Source: PALSA-1006 sp964571195
Lineage (GTDB): Bacteria > Pseudomonadota > Gammaproteobacteria > Burkholderiales > Gallionellaceae
NCBI GenBank assembly: GCA_964571195.1
Contig: CAZNAD010000001.1
Location: forward strand, 124,001-188,000
Length of the DNA stretch: 64,000 nucleotides
Direction: 5' to 3'
Both the position numbers and the translations under genes were made by a program. The notes beneath the pieces are model-generated. The model saw only the letters and a program-made list of their open reading frames with translations. It did no database searches and had not been told where the DNA came from. Below are positions 9,077 through 15,879 of the stretch, piece by piece (positions within the stretch are counted from its first letter, which is position 1; every line of letters begins with the position of its first letter).

Positions 9077-10213
9077 TCAGTCCAATTTTAAGTCCCCAAT
9101 CCCCGACATGATGTCGGTATCTCTGGAGTGTTTGCTGTTGAGCTTGATATTCAAACGCAGGTCGTTGAGCGAATCGGCATTCTTTAGTGCTTCTTCGTAA
9201 CTGATCTTGTCTGTTTCATACAGATCGAACAGCGCTTGGTCAAAGGTCTGCATGCCGATCTCGCGCGACTTCGCCATCACCGATTTGATCTGGTTCACTT
9301 CTCCCTTGAAGATGAGGTCGGCGATCAGCGGCGAATTGAGCATGATCTCGATGGCGGCCGCACGGCCCTTGCCGTCTTTTTTCGGGATCAGGCGCTGCGA
9401 GATGAGCGCTCGCACGTTGAGCGACAGATCCATCAGCAATTGTGCGCGGCGCTCTTCAGGGAAGAAGTTGATGATGCGGTCGAGCGCCTGGTTGGCACTG
9501 TTGGCATGTAAGGTGGCAAGACACATATGCCCGGTCTCGGCAAAGGCGATGGCGTGTTCCATGGTCTCGTGATCGCGGATCTCGCCGATCAGGATGACGT
9601 CCGGTGCCTGACGCAGTGTGTTCTTCAGCGCGGCATGCCAGGAATCGGTATCCACACCGACTTCGCGGTGGGTGATGATGCAGTTGATGTGCTCATGCAC
9701 ATATTCCACGGGGTCTTCGATGGTGATGATGTGGCCGTAACTGCTCTTGTTGCGGTGGCCTATCATCGCGGCCAGCGTGGTCGATTTGCCGGAGCCGGTA
9801 CCGCCGACCAGAATAGCGAGTCCGCGCTTGGACATCACCACATCTTTTAATACCGGCGGCAATCCCATTTCGTCGAAGTCGGGGATCTTGGTGGTGATAG
9901 TGCGCAGTACCATGCCCACGCGCTGCTGCTGCATGAAGATGTTGACGCGGAAGCGGCCAATGCCGGGTGGGCTAATGGCGAAGTTGCATTCATGGGTGGA
10001 CTCGAACTCCGCTGCCTGGCGGTCGTTCATGATGGCACGGGCCAATTCCTGAGTATGCACGGCAGTCAGGGCTTGCGGCGACACCGGAGTCATCTTGCCG
10101 TCCACCTTGAATGCGGGGGGGAAGCCGGCGGTGATGAACAGGTCGGACGCCTTCTTGCTGATCATGCCGCGCAGCAGGTTATGTATCAGTTCGGTGGCCT
10201 GGTCTCTTTCCAT
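9077..10213 (-). CDS. pilU: Type IV pilus retraction ATPase-like PilU
   Basis: A 378-aa PilT/PilU-family secretion ATPase powering pilus retraction at the inner membrane with PilT. Walker A is GGTGSGKSTT, the Asp box is IIITIEDPVEYVHEH, Walker B is VILIGEIRDHETM, and the His box is HMCLATLHAN. PilU is favoured over PilT because it lies downstream of a second, shorter paralogue, has the extended C-terminus (DSLNDLRLNIKLNSKHSRDTD), and begins with the MISKKASDLFITAGFPP variant. It is 43 bp from pilT, so they form an operon. The usual PilU length is ~380. Confidence 0.94.
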   Translation of the reverse strand: MERDQATELIHNLLRGMISKKASDLFITAGFPPAFKVDGKMTPVSPQALTAVHTQELARAIMNDRQAAEFESTHECNFAISPPGIGRFRVNIFMQQQRVGMVLRTITTKIPDFDEMGLPPVLKDVVMSKRGLAILVGGTGSGKSTTLAAMIGHRNKSSYGHIITIEDPVEYVHEHINCIITHREVGVDTDSWHAALKNTLRQAPDVILIGEIRDHETMEHAIAFAETGHMCLATLHANSANQALDRIINFFPEERRAQLLMDLSLNVRALISQRLIPKKDGKGRAAAIEIMLNSPLIADLIFKGEVNQIKSVMAKSREIGMQTFDQALFDLYETDKISYEEALKNADSLNDLRLNIKLNSKHSRDTDIMSGIGDLKLD

Positions 10214-10256
10214 TACAACACTCTCCTTGGTGCCCTGATGCGGGCAGATGTTTGGA

Positions 10257-11300
10257 TTATCCCGGGAACAGGTCTTTGTTGGCCGCTTTGGAGCGAGCTT
10301 CCGCTGCGGAGACGATGTTGCGCTTGACCAGATCCTGCAAGCACTGGTCTAGTGTTTGCATGCCGATGTTGCCGCCGGTCTGGATGGCGGAATACATCTG
10401 AGGAACCTTTGCTTCACGGATCAGGTTGCGGATCGCCGGGGTGCAAATCATGATCTCGTGTGCCGCAGCACGACCGGTGCCGTCCTTGGTCTTGAGCAAG
10501 GTCTGCGAAATGACCGCGCGCAGCGATTCGGACAGCATCGCACGTACCATCTCTTTTTCGTCGGCGGGGAATACGTCGATGATACGGTCGATGGTCTTGG
10601 CGGCGGAGCTCGTGTGCAGGGTGCCGAACACCAAGTGGCCGGTCTCGGCGGCGGACATGGCGAGGCGGATGGTCTCCAGATCGCGCATTTCGCCGACCAG
10701 GATCACGTCCGGGTCTTCACGCAGCGCCGAGCGCAGCGCATTCTGGAAAGACAGTGTGTGCGGCCCGACCTCGCGCTGGTTGACCAGACATTTTTTGGAT
10801 TCATGCACGAACTCGATGGGGTCTTCCACGGTCAGGATGTGTCCCATCTCGTGTTCGTTGCGGTGGTTGACCATTGCCGCCAGCGTGGTGGATTTTCCCG
10901 AGCCGGTCGGGCCGGTGACCAGCACCATGCCACGCGGATAATCGGAGATGGATTCGAATATCTTCGGCGCTTTCAAATCCTCCAGCGACAGGATCTTGGA
11001 AGGAATGGTACGCATGACTGCGCCCGCACCGCGATTGTGGACGAAGGCGTTGACGCGGAAACGCGCCAGACCGGGCACTTCGAAAGAGAAATCCAGCTCT
11101 TTGTTCTCCTCGTAATATTTGCGCTGCTGGTCGTTCATGATGTCATAGATCATGGCGTGCACTTCTTTGTGCTCCATCGCGGGCAGATTGATGCGGCGGA
11201 TATCGCCGTGCACGCGGATCATCGGCGGCAGGCCTGCGGAGAGATGCAAGTCGGAGGCTTTGTTCTTTACGCCGAAGGCGAGCAGTTCAGTGATATCCAT
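10257..11300 (-). CDS. pilT: Type IV pilus retraction ATPase PilT
   Basis: A hexameric ATPase that depolymerises type IV pili for twitching motility and DNA uptake. 347 aa. It begins MDITELLAFGVKNKASDLHLSAGLPPMIRV, the typical PilT N-domain. Walker A is GPTGSGKSTT, the Asp box is ILTVEDPIEFVHES, Walker B is VILVGEMRDLETI, and the His box is HLVFGTLHTSSA. The conserved AIRNLIRE C-terminal motif is present. It is first gene of pilT-pilU and divergent from yggS; the 53-bp gap must contain both promoters. Confidence 0.96.
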   Translation of the reverse strand: MDITELLAFGVKNKASDLHLSAGLPPMIRVHGDIRRINLPAMEHKEVHAMIYDIMNDQQRKYYEENKELDFSFEVPGLARFRVNAFVHNRGAGAVMRTIPSKILSLEDLKAPKIFESISDYPRGMVLVTGPTGSGKSTTLAAMVNHRNEHEMGHILTVEDPIEFVHESKKCLVNQREVGPHTLSFQNALRSALREDPDVILVGEMRDLETIRLAMSAAETGHLVFGTLHTSSAAKTIDRIIDVFPADEKEMVRAMLSESLRAVISQTLLKTKDGTGRAAAHEIMICTPAIRNLIREAKVPQMYSAIQTGGNIGMQTLDQCLQDLVKRNIVSAAEARSKAANKDLFPG

Positions 11301-11353
11301 ATATAATTCCCAAGCGTTGATTACTGCATTGAAAGGCGATAGACCGGGCGATT

Positions 11354-12049
11354 ATGACTGCAATCCTCTCAAACTTGCAAGCAACCCGCGAGGCCGTCGC
11401 GCAAGCCGCGAAAGCGGCACTGCGCGGTGAGGGTGAAGTGTCTCTGCTGGCCGTGAGCAAGACCTTTCCTGCGGAGGCGGTGCGTGAGGTCTATCGAGCC
11501 GGGCAACACGCCTTCGGCGAGAATTACGTGCAGGAGGCCCTGGACAAGATTGAGGCGCTGCGCGACTTGCCGCTGGAGTGGCATTTTATCGGCCCCGTCC
11601 AAAGCAACAAAACCCGTGTCATCGCGGAAAACTTCGCCTGGGTGCACGGGGTGGACAGATTGAAGATCGCCGAACGGCTTTCCGCTCAGCGTCCTGCACA
11701 TCTGCCTCCGCTCAACATCTGTCTGCAAGTGAACGTGAGCGGAGAGGACAGCAAAAGCGGCATTGCGCCCGGTGAAGTCGAAGCGCTGGCTTTGCAAGTG
11801 GCGCAGCTGCCTAATCTCAAATTGCGCGGCCTGATGGCGATACCGGCACCTGCCGATGACCCCGCCACGCAACGTTTACCTTTCGCTCAGATGCGCGCGT
11901 TGCTGCAACGGCTCAACTCAACCGGTTTGCAACTCGACACCCTGTCGATGGGCATGTCGCATGACTATGTTGCCGCGATCGCGGAAGGTGCCACTATCGT
12001 CCGTATCGGCACGGCGATCTTCGGCATACGTGCAAAGCCGCAAGCATGA
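11354..12049 (+). CDS. yggS: YggS-family pyridoxal-phosphate homeostasis protein
   Basis: A 231-aa fold-type-III PLP-binding protein (PLPHP/ProSC). Lysine in LLAVSKTFP is the expected PLP Schiff-base residue, and the family signatures FGENYVQEALDK, WHFIGPVQSNK and LSMGMSHD are present. It is involved in PLP homeostasis rather than catalysis. Divergent from pilT; its stop overlaps the next start (ATGA), so translation is coupled to the Cdd1-like gene, with proC and yggT/yggU following. The yggS-proC-yggT order is common in proteobacteria. Confidence 0.95.
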   Translation: MTAILSNLQATREAVAQAAKAALRGEGEVSLLAVSKTFPAEAVREVYRAGQHAFGENYVQEALDKIEALRDLPLEWHFIGPVQSNKTRVIAENFAWVHGVDRLKIAERLSAQRPAHLPPLNICLQVNVSGEDSKSGIAPGEVEALALQVAQLPNLKLRGLMAIPAPADDPATQRLPFAQMRALLQRLNSTGLQLDTLSMGMSHDYVAAIAEGATIVRIGTAIFGIRAKPQA

Positions 12050-12345
12050 ACCCGCAAAAAGTCCGGCGCGAACAGGTGCGTCAACTGGAAGACTTGCCCA
12101 ACATAGGTAAGGCGATGGCTGCCGATCTGCGCATGATCGGTGTCGAGAGACCGGAGCATCTGCGCGAACGCGAGGCATTCGAGATGTACGAGATGTTATG
12201 CACACGCAGCGGCCAGCGCCACGACCCCTGCGTGATGGATGTGTTTATGTCCGTCGTCTCGTTCATGCGTGGCGGTGCCGCACTGCCGTGGTGGGCGTTC
12301 ACGGCGGAGCGGAAGCGGCGACTGATTGGAAGAGTCCAGCCATGA
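12046..12345 (+). CDS. Cdd1-family helix-hairpin-helix protein
   Basis: A 99-aa protein of the family labelled 'pathogenicity locus' (Cdd1). A helix-hairpin-helix segment LEDLPNIGKAMAADLRMIGVERPEHL at residues 14-40 is followed by the family's CTRSGQRHDPCVMDVFMSVV. Presumed nucleic-acid binding; cellular role unknown. The start is fixed by a 4-bp overlap with the yggS stop. Confidence 0.85.
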   Translation: MNPQKVRREQVRQLEDLPNIGKAMAADLRMIGVERPEHLREREAFEMYEMLCTRSGQRHDPCVMDVFMSVVSFMRGGAALPWWAFTAERKRRLIGRVQP

Positions 12346-12401
12346 TGTGCGCGGATTTGCGATAATCGCGCCCTGCATCGAATTCACCTTAAAGGAGCAG
12401 C

Positions 12402-13214
12402 ATGAATATCTGTTTCATCGGTGGCGGTAACATGGCGACCGCACTTATTGGCGGTTTGCTCAAACGCAGTTATAGCGCTGCGGAATTGCGCGTGGTGGAG
12501 ATCAATGCCGAGAATCGCGCAAGATTGCATGGCGAGTTCGGCGTTCAGGCCGTGGCCGAACTGGCCGCCGGGGTGGCGGGCAGTGATGTCGTGGTGCTGG
12601 CGGTCAAGCCGCAGCAGTTGCGCGAAGTGTGCGGACAACTCTCTCCGGTGCTGGCGGGGCAGTTGATCGTTTCCATCGCGGCGGGCATCCGGGCGGCGGA
12701 TATCTCGCGCTGGCTGAATACCAAGAATGTCGTGCGCTGCATGCCCAATACTCCGGCCTTGATTCAGAGCGGTGTGACGGGGTTGTATGCTTTGCCGGAG
12801 GTCGGTGCCGCGCAACGTGAGGCTGCGGCGGGTATTCTCAACGCGGTCGGCAGTACGGTATGGCTGCAAGAGGAAAGTATGCTGGATGCCGTCACTGCAA
12901 TCTCCGGCAGCGGCCCCGCTTATGTGTTTTATTTTGTCGAAGCGATGCAGCAGGCGGCGCGCGAGTTCGGCTTTGGCGATGCCGATGCCAAGCGGCTGGT
13001 GATCGACACTTTTTTGGGGGCGGCGAAATTGGCCGACGCGAGTGCGGAAGAGGCAAGCGTGTTGCGAGCCAGGGTCACATCCAAGAATGGCACCACCGAA
13101 CGCGCCTTGCTGAGTATGGAAAAGGATGAGGTGAAGCGGCATATCGTGGCGGCTATCCATGCTGCCGCAGTCCGCTCCAAAGAGATGGGCGACGAACTGG
13201 GGAGTGCGAATTAA
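12402..13214 (+). CDS. proC: Pyrroline-5-carboxylate reductase
   Basis: Last step of proline synthesis, NAD(P)H reduction of pyrroline-5-carboxylate. 270 aa. The N-terminal Rossmann motif is ICFIGGGNMATALIGGLL, and the family signature AISGSGPAYVFYFVEAMQQAA and C-terminal TSKNGTTERAL are present. AAAGGAG precedes the ATG. It abuts yggT directly (stop 13214, start 13215). Confidence 0.97.
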   Translation: MNICFIGGGNMATALIGGLLKRSYSAAELRVVEINAENRARLHGEFGVQAVAELAAGVAGSDVVVLAVKPQQLREVCGQLSPVLAGQLIVSIAAGIRAADISRWLNTKNVVRCMPNTPALIQSGVTGLYALPEVGAAQREAAAGILNAVGSTVWLQEESMLDAVTAISGSGPAYVFYFVEAMQQAAREFGFGDADAKRLVIDTFLGAAKLADASAEEASVLRARVTSKNGTTERALLSMEKDEVKRHIVAAIHAAAVRSKEMGDELGSAN

Positions 13215-13781
13215 ATGTTGAACCAAGCGGTATTGTTTCTGCTGGATGTGTTGGTGCAGCCTTTTGCGGCACTGCTGCTGCTGCGTTTCCATGCGGTGTG
13301 GATGCGTGTGCCGATGCGCAACAGCATCGGCGAATTCGTCATGGCGCTGAGTGATTTCGCGGTATTGCGTGTGCGTCGTTATGTTCCGGCGATAGGCGGG
13401 CTGGACACGGCTTCGTTATTGCTCGCGTTCGTCGTGGAAGGCGTTTATTTGGTGGTGTTCCTGTGGGCGCAGGGATATCCCTATGCGGTGTTCCCGCTGG
13501 CCGGACTGGTGGCGTGGGCGCTGGTCAAGCTGCTGGTGCTCAGCGTCTATCTGCTGATGCTGATGCTGCTGGTGCAGGCAGTGTTGTCATGGGTGAATCC
13601 GCATTCGCCGGTCGCTCCGGTGGCTGCCGCGTTCACGCAGCGTTTCTTGCAGCCGGTACGGCGCATCGTGCCTATGGTCGGCAATATCGACTTTTCCGTG
13701 TTGGCTCTGCTGATCTTTTGCCAGCTCCTGCTGATCGTCCCGATCGGGGCTCTGGAGCGGATCGTCGCGCAACTGTTGTGA
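13215..13781 (+). CDS. yggT: YggT family integral membrane protein
   Basis: A 188-aa protein with two YggT repeats, each a membrane pair followed by a conserved motif; the second reads VLSWVNPHSPVAPVAAAFTQRFLQPVRRIVP. About four to five membrane spans. Members are linked to osmotic or cell-envelope homeostasis, but the molecular function is not settled. Starts right after the proC stop and its own stop overlaps the yggU start. Confidence 0.92.
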   Translation: MLNQAVLFLLDVLVQPFAALLLLRFHAVWMRVPMRNSIGEFVMALSDFAVLRVRRYVPAIGGLDTASLLLAFVVEGVYLVVFLWAQGYPYAVFPLAGLVAWALVKLLVLSVYLLMLMLLVQAVLSWVNPHSPVAPVAAAFTQRFLQPVRRIVPMVGNIDFSVLALLIFCQLLLIVPIGALERIVAQLL

Positions 13782-14074
13782 GCGTGGGGTGGTATCAACG
13801 CAGCGGCGACGTCATCACACTGGTGTTGCACGTACAGCCCGGTGCCAAACAGACGGGTGTGGCCGGGTTGCATGGCGAAGCGCTGAAGATCCGCCTCGCC
13901 GCGCCGCCTATCGAGGGTCGCGCCAACGAGGCGCTGTTGCGTTATATCGCGGATCGTTTTGGTGTGCCGTTGCGTAATGTCGAACTCAAGCAGGGCGGGC
14001 AGTCACGACATAAACGTATCGCTGTAACCGGCAGCGGAATCGCTCCCGAAACCCTGCTGGAGAGTGCCGCTTAA
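13778..14074 (+). CDS. yggU: DUF167 / YggU family protein
   Basis: A 98-aa protein starting at a GTG that overlaps the yggT stop (GTGA). Family core: LHVQPGAKQTGVAGLHGEALKIRLAAPPIEGRANEALLRYIA, then VELKQGGQSRHKRIAVTG. Function unknown; it regularly follows yggT. A second GTG at 13784 is possible. Its stop overlaps by 4 bp the stop of the convergent carbonic anhydrase gene. Confidence 0.9.
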   Translation: MSVGWYQRSGDVITLVLHVQPGAKQTGVAGLHGEALKIRLAAPPIEGRANEALLRYIADRFGVPLRNVELKQGGQSRHKRIAVTGSGIAPETLLESAA

Positions 14075-14799
14075 CGCGCGTTCTTTTTCGCTTTGCTGGC
14101 TGAAGTGCTGGTCGGCCTGGTGAGCAGCGGTTCTGGATCTTCCAGTTTGCCCGCATCCGTTTCTCCGTTCACGTTGATGATAGTGAGTTTCCCGGCACCG
14201 AGATGCAGATCGTCGGCGAAATCGAGTACCGCGCCGATCACGTTGAGTCTCCCCGCTTTCAGCTCATCGTCGAACTTGAGCATGGCGGCAACCACCTGAT
14301 TGTGCACGTTTGCGTGCACCCCCTCGAGGTTGTTGAGTCCCTTGCCGATGGAGATACTATCGAGTTCACGCCGGATGGCGGGAGATTCTTTGGAATAGTC
14401 GCTACTTGCTGCGGAGATCGCCCCGCAACGGGTGTGTCCGATGATGAGCAGTACCGGTGTATGCAGGTGGTAGATGCCGTATTCGACCGACCCTTCGGTC
14501 GCGGCGATCTGGTTGCCCATGTTGCGCACCATGAATAGACGACCTTCAGGATTGGCGCTGAACATATTGGTGTGTACCCGCGAATCGGAGCAGGCCACTA
14601 CGGTGGCTATCGGCTTCTGCCCTTTTGACAGGGTAAAAAAGAAGTCCGCTTTGCGACTGCCGTAATATGCCAGATTGTCCGATTTCAGGGCATTGATGAA
14701 GCCGATGACATTATCGCCGGAGACGGTTTGTTCGCGGGCGCTGGCCGGGCCTGAGATGATAAATGCGGCGATACAGACTGACAGGAAAAAACGTTGCAT
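14071..14799 (-). CDS. Exported beta-class carbonic anhydrase (copy 1)
   Basis: A 242-aa zinc enzyme interconverting CO2 and bicarbonate. A signal peptide (MQRFFLSVCIAAFIISGPASA) indicates export to the periplasm. Zinc and catalytic residues are C70, D72 and R74 in ACSDSR, and H122/C125 in GHTRCGA. The start at 14799 is supported by GGAGAT 6 bp upstream; the frame is open 90 bp further, but that stretch lacks a site and would bury the signal peptide. It is paralogous to the next gene (shared CSDSRVHTNM, DSISIGKG and VNGETDAGK/AAK). It ends in a Lys-rich tail. The promoter is probably between the two genes. Confidence 0.92.
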   Translation of the reverse strand: MQRFFLSVCIAAFIISGPASAREQTVSGDNVIGFINALKSDNLAYYGSRKADFFFTLSKGQKPIATVVACSDSRVHTNMFSANPEGRLFMVRNMGNQIAATEGSVEYGIYHLHTPVLLIIGHTRCGAISAASSDYSKESPAIRRELDSISIGKGLNNLEGVHANVHNQVVAAMLKFDDELKAGRLNVIGAVLDFADDLHLGAGKLTIINVNGETDAGKLEDPEPLLTRPTSTSASKAKKNAR

Positions 14800-14892
14800 G
14801 GCATATCTCCGTTGAGGGGTGACCGCTGGCGACAGTCGCCAGTCTAGCAGTACACGCACGGGGGGCGTCAATAGCAGTTCATCGGGCATGAA

Positions 14893-14915
14893 AAAGGCGG
14901 CCCAGAGGCCGCCTT
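14893..14915 (-). terminator. Rho-independent terminator of carbonic anhydrase copy 2
   Basis: A GC-rich hairpin just after the 14938 stop, with stem AAGGCGGC/GCCGCCTT (6-nt loop) followed on the minus strand by a run of T. It separates the two carbonic anhydrase genes transcriptionally. Confidence 0.8.
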
Positions 14916-14937
14916 TGAACAGCGCGACAAATCGTGT

Positions 14938-15651
14938 TTAGTGATGAGCGTGTTCGTTGGCTGCTGCTTTGGCGGAAAGGGCGGCAGTGATCTTGGCCGC
15001 ATCGGTCTCACCGTTGACGTTGATCACGTTCAATTTACCGGCACCTTGTTTCATGTCGTTGGCAAAGTCATAAACTGCGCCCACGATGATCAGATGACCG
15101 GCCTTCACTTTGTCTGCAAACTCCTTTTTGGCAGCAGCGACTTGGTTATTGACGTTGGCTTTGACGCCGTCGATGTTGGCTACACCCTTGCCGATGGAAA
15201 TGGTGTCCAGCTCTTTCTTGATGGCTGGTTCCAGAGCGGCATAGTCACCGCTAGCGGCTTTGATTGCGCCGCAGGAAGAGTGGCCGATGATCAGCAGCAG
15301 GGAAGAGTTGAGGTGGTTCACGCCGTACTGCACCGAACCCAGCGCGGTTGCAGTCTGGTTGCCGATGTTGCGCACCATGAACAGATCACCTTCCGGTGTC
15401 TTGTCCAGCATATTGGTATGAACACGCGAGTCGGAACAGGTCACTACGGTTGCACGGGGTTTTTGACCCTTGGCCAGCTCTTGGAAGAAGGCGGCACCTT
15501 TCATGCCGGCGTAACCAGCTTGGTCGGCTTGGATCTCTTTGATGAAGGCTTGGGCCACGGCGGCATCGCCGTGCTCGCCGTGGTCATTGGCAAATACTGG
15601 AGTAGCAACGAAGGAAGCAGCCAGCAGGGCTGCAGAAAACTTTTTGAACAT
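14938..15651 (-). CDS. Exported beta-class carbonic anhydrase (copy 2)
   Basis: A 237-aa paralogue of the downstream gene. Signal peptide MFKKFSAALLAASFVATPVFA, then a His-containing mature N-terminus (NDHGEHGD). Catalytic and zinc residues are C72/D74/R76 (TCSDSR) and H124/C127 (GHSSCGA). The C-terminus is His-rich (NEHAHH), which might help bind zinc. GGGAGATC lies before the ATG. Periplasmic CO2/bicarbonate supply for a bicarbonate-using autotroph is plausible, but no rubisco or transporter is visible here. Confidence 0.92.
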   Translation of the reverse strand: MFKKFSAALLAASFVATPVFANDHGEHGDAAVAQAFIKEIQADQAGYAGMKGAAFFQELAKGQKPRATVVTCSDSRVHTNMLDKTPEGDLFMVRNIGNQTATALGSVQYGVNHLNSSLLLIIGHSSCGAIKAASGDYAALEPAIKKELDTISIGKGVANIDGVKANVNNQVAAAKKEFADKVKAGHLIIVGAVYDFANDMKQGAGKLNVINVNGETDAAKITAALSAKAAANEHAHH

Positions 15652-15879
15652 GTGATCTCCCTGATCGGTTTATGTTATTGAATGCACTCGTCGGTGCGGG
15701 ATGTAGTCTAACAGACCGGGGAAGATAACGTGCAAGTCCTACATCAGGATGACATCGTAATTATCTCTTCGGTTGGGGAGATTTCCGTTTTCCTTTCAGA
15801 CACTAAACTGATTCATTCGGAATGAACTTATGGAAATACAAACCCACGTCATGCCGACTCAAGCCAGCATGACCCCTTG

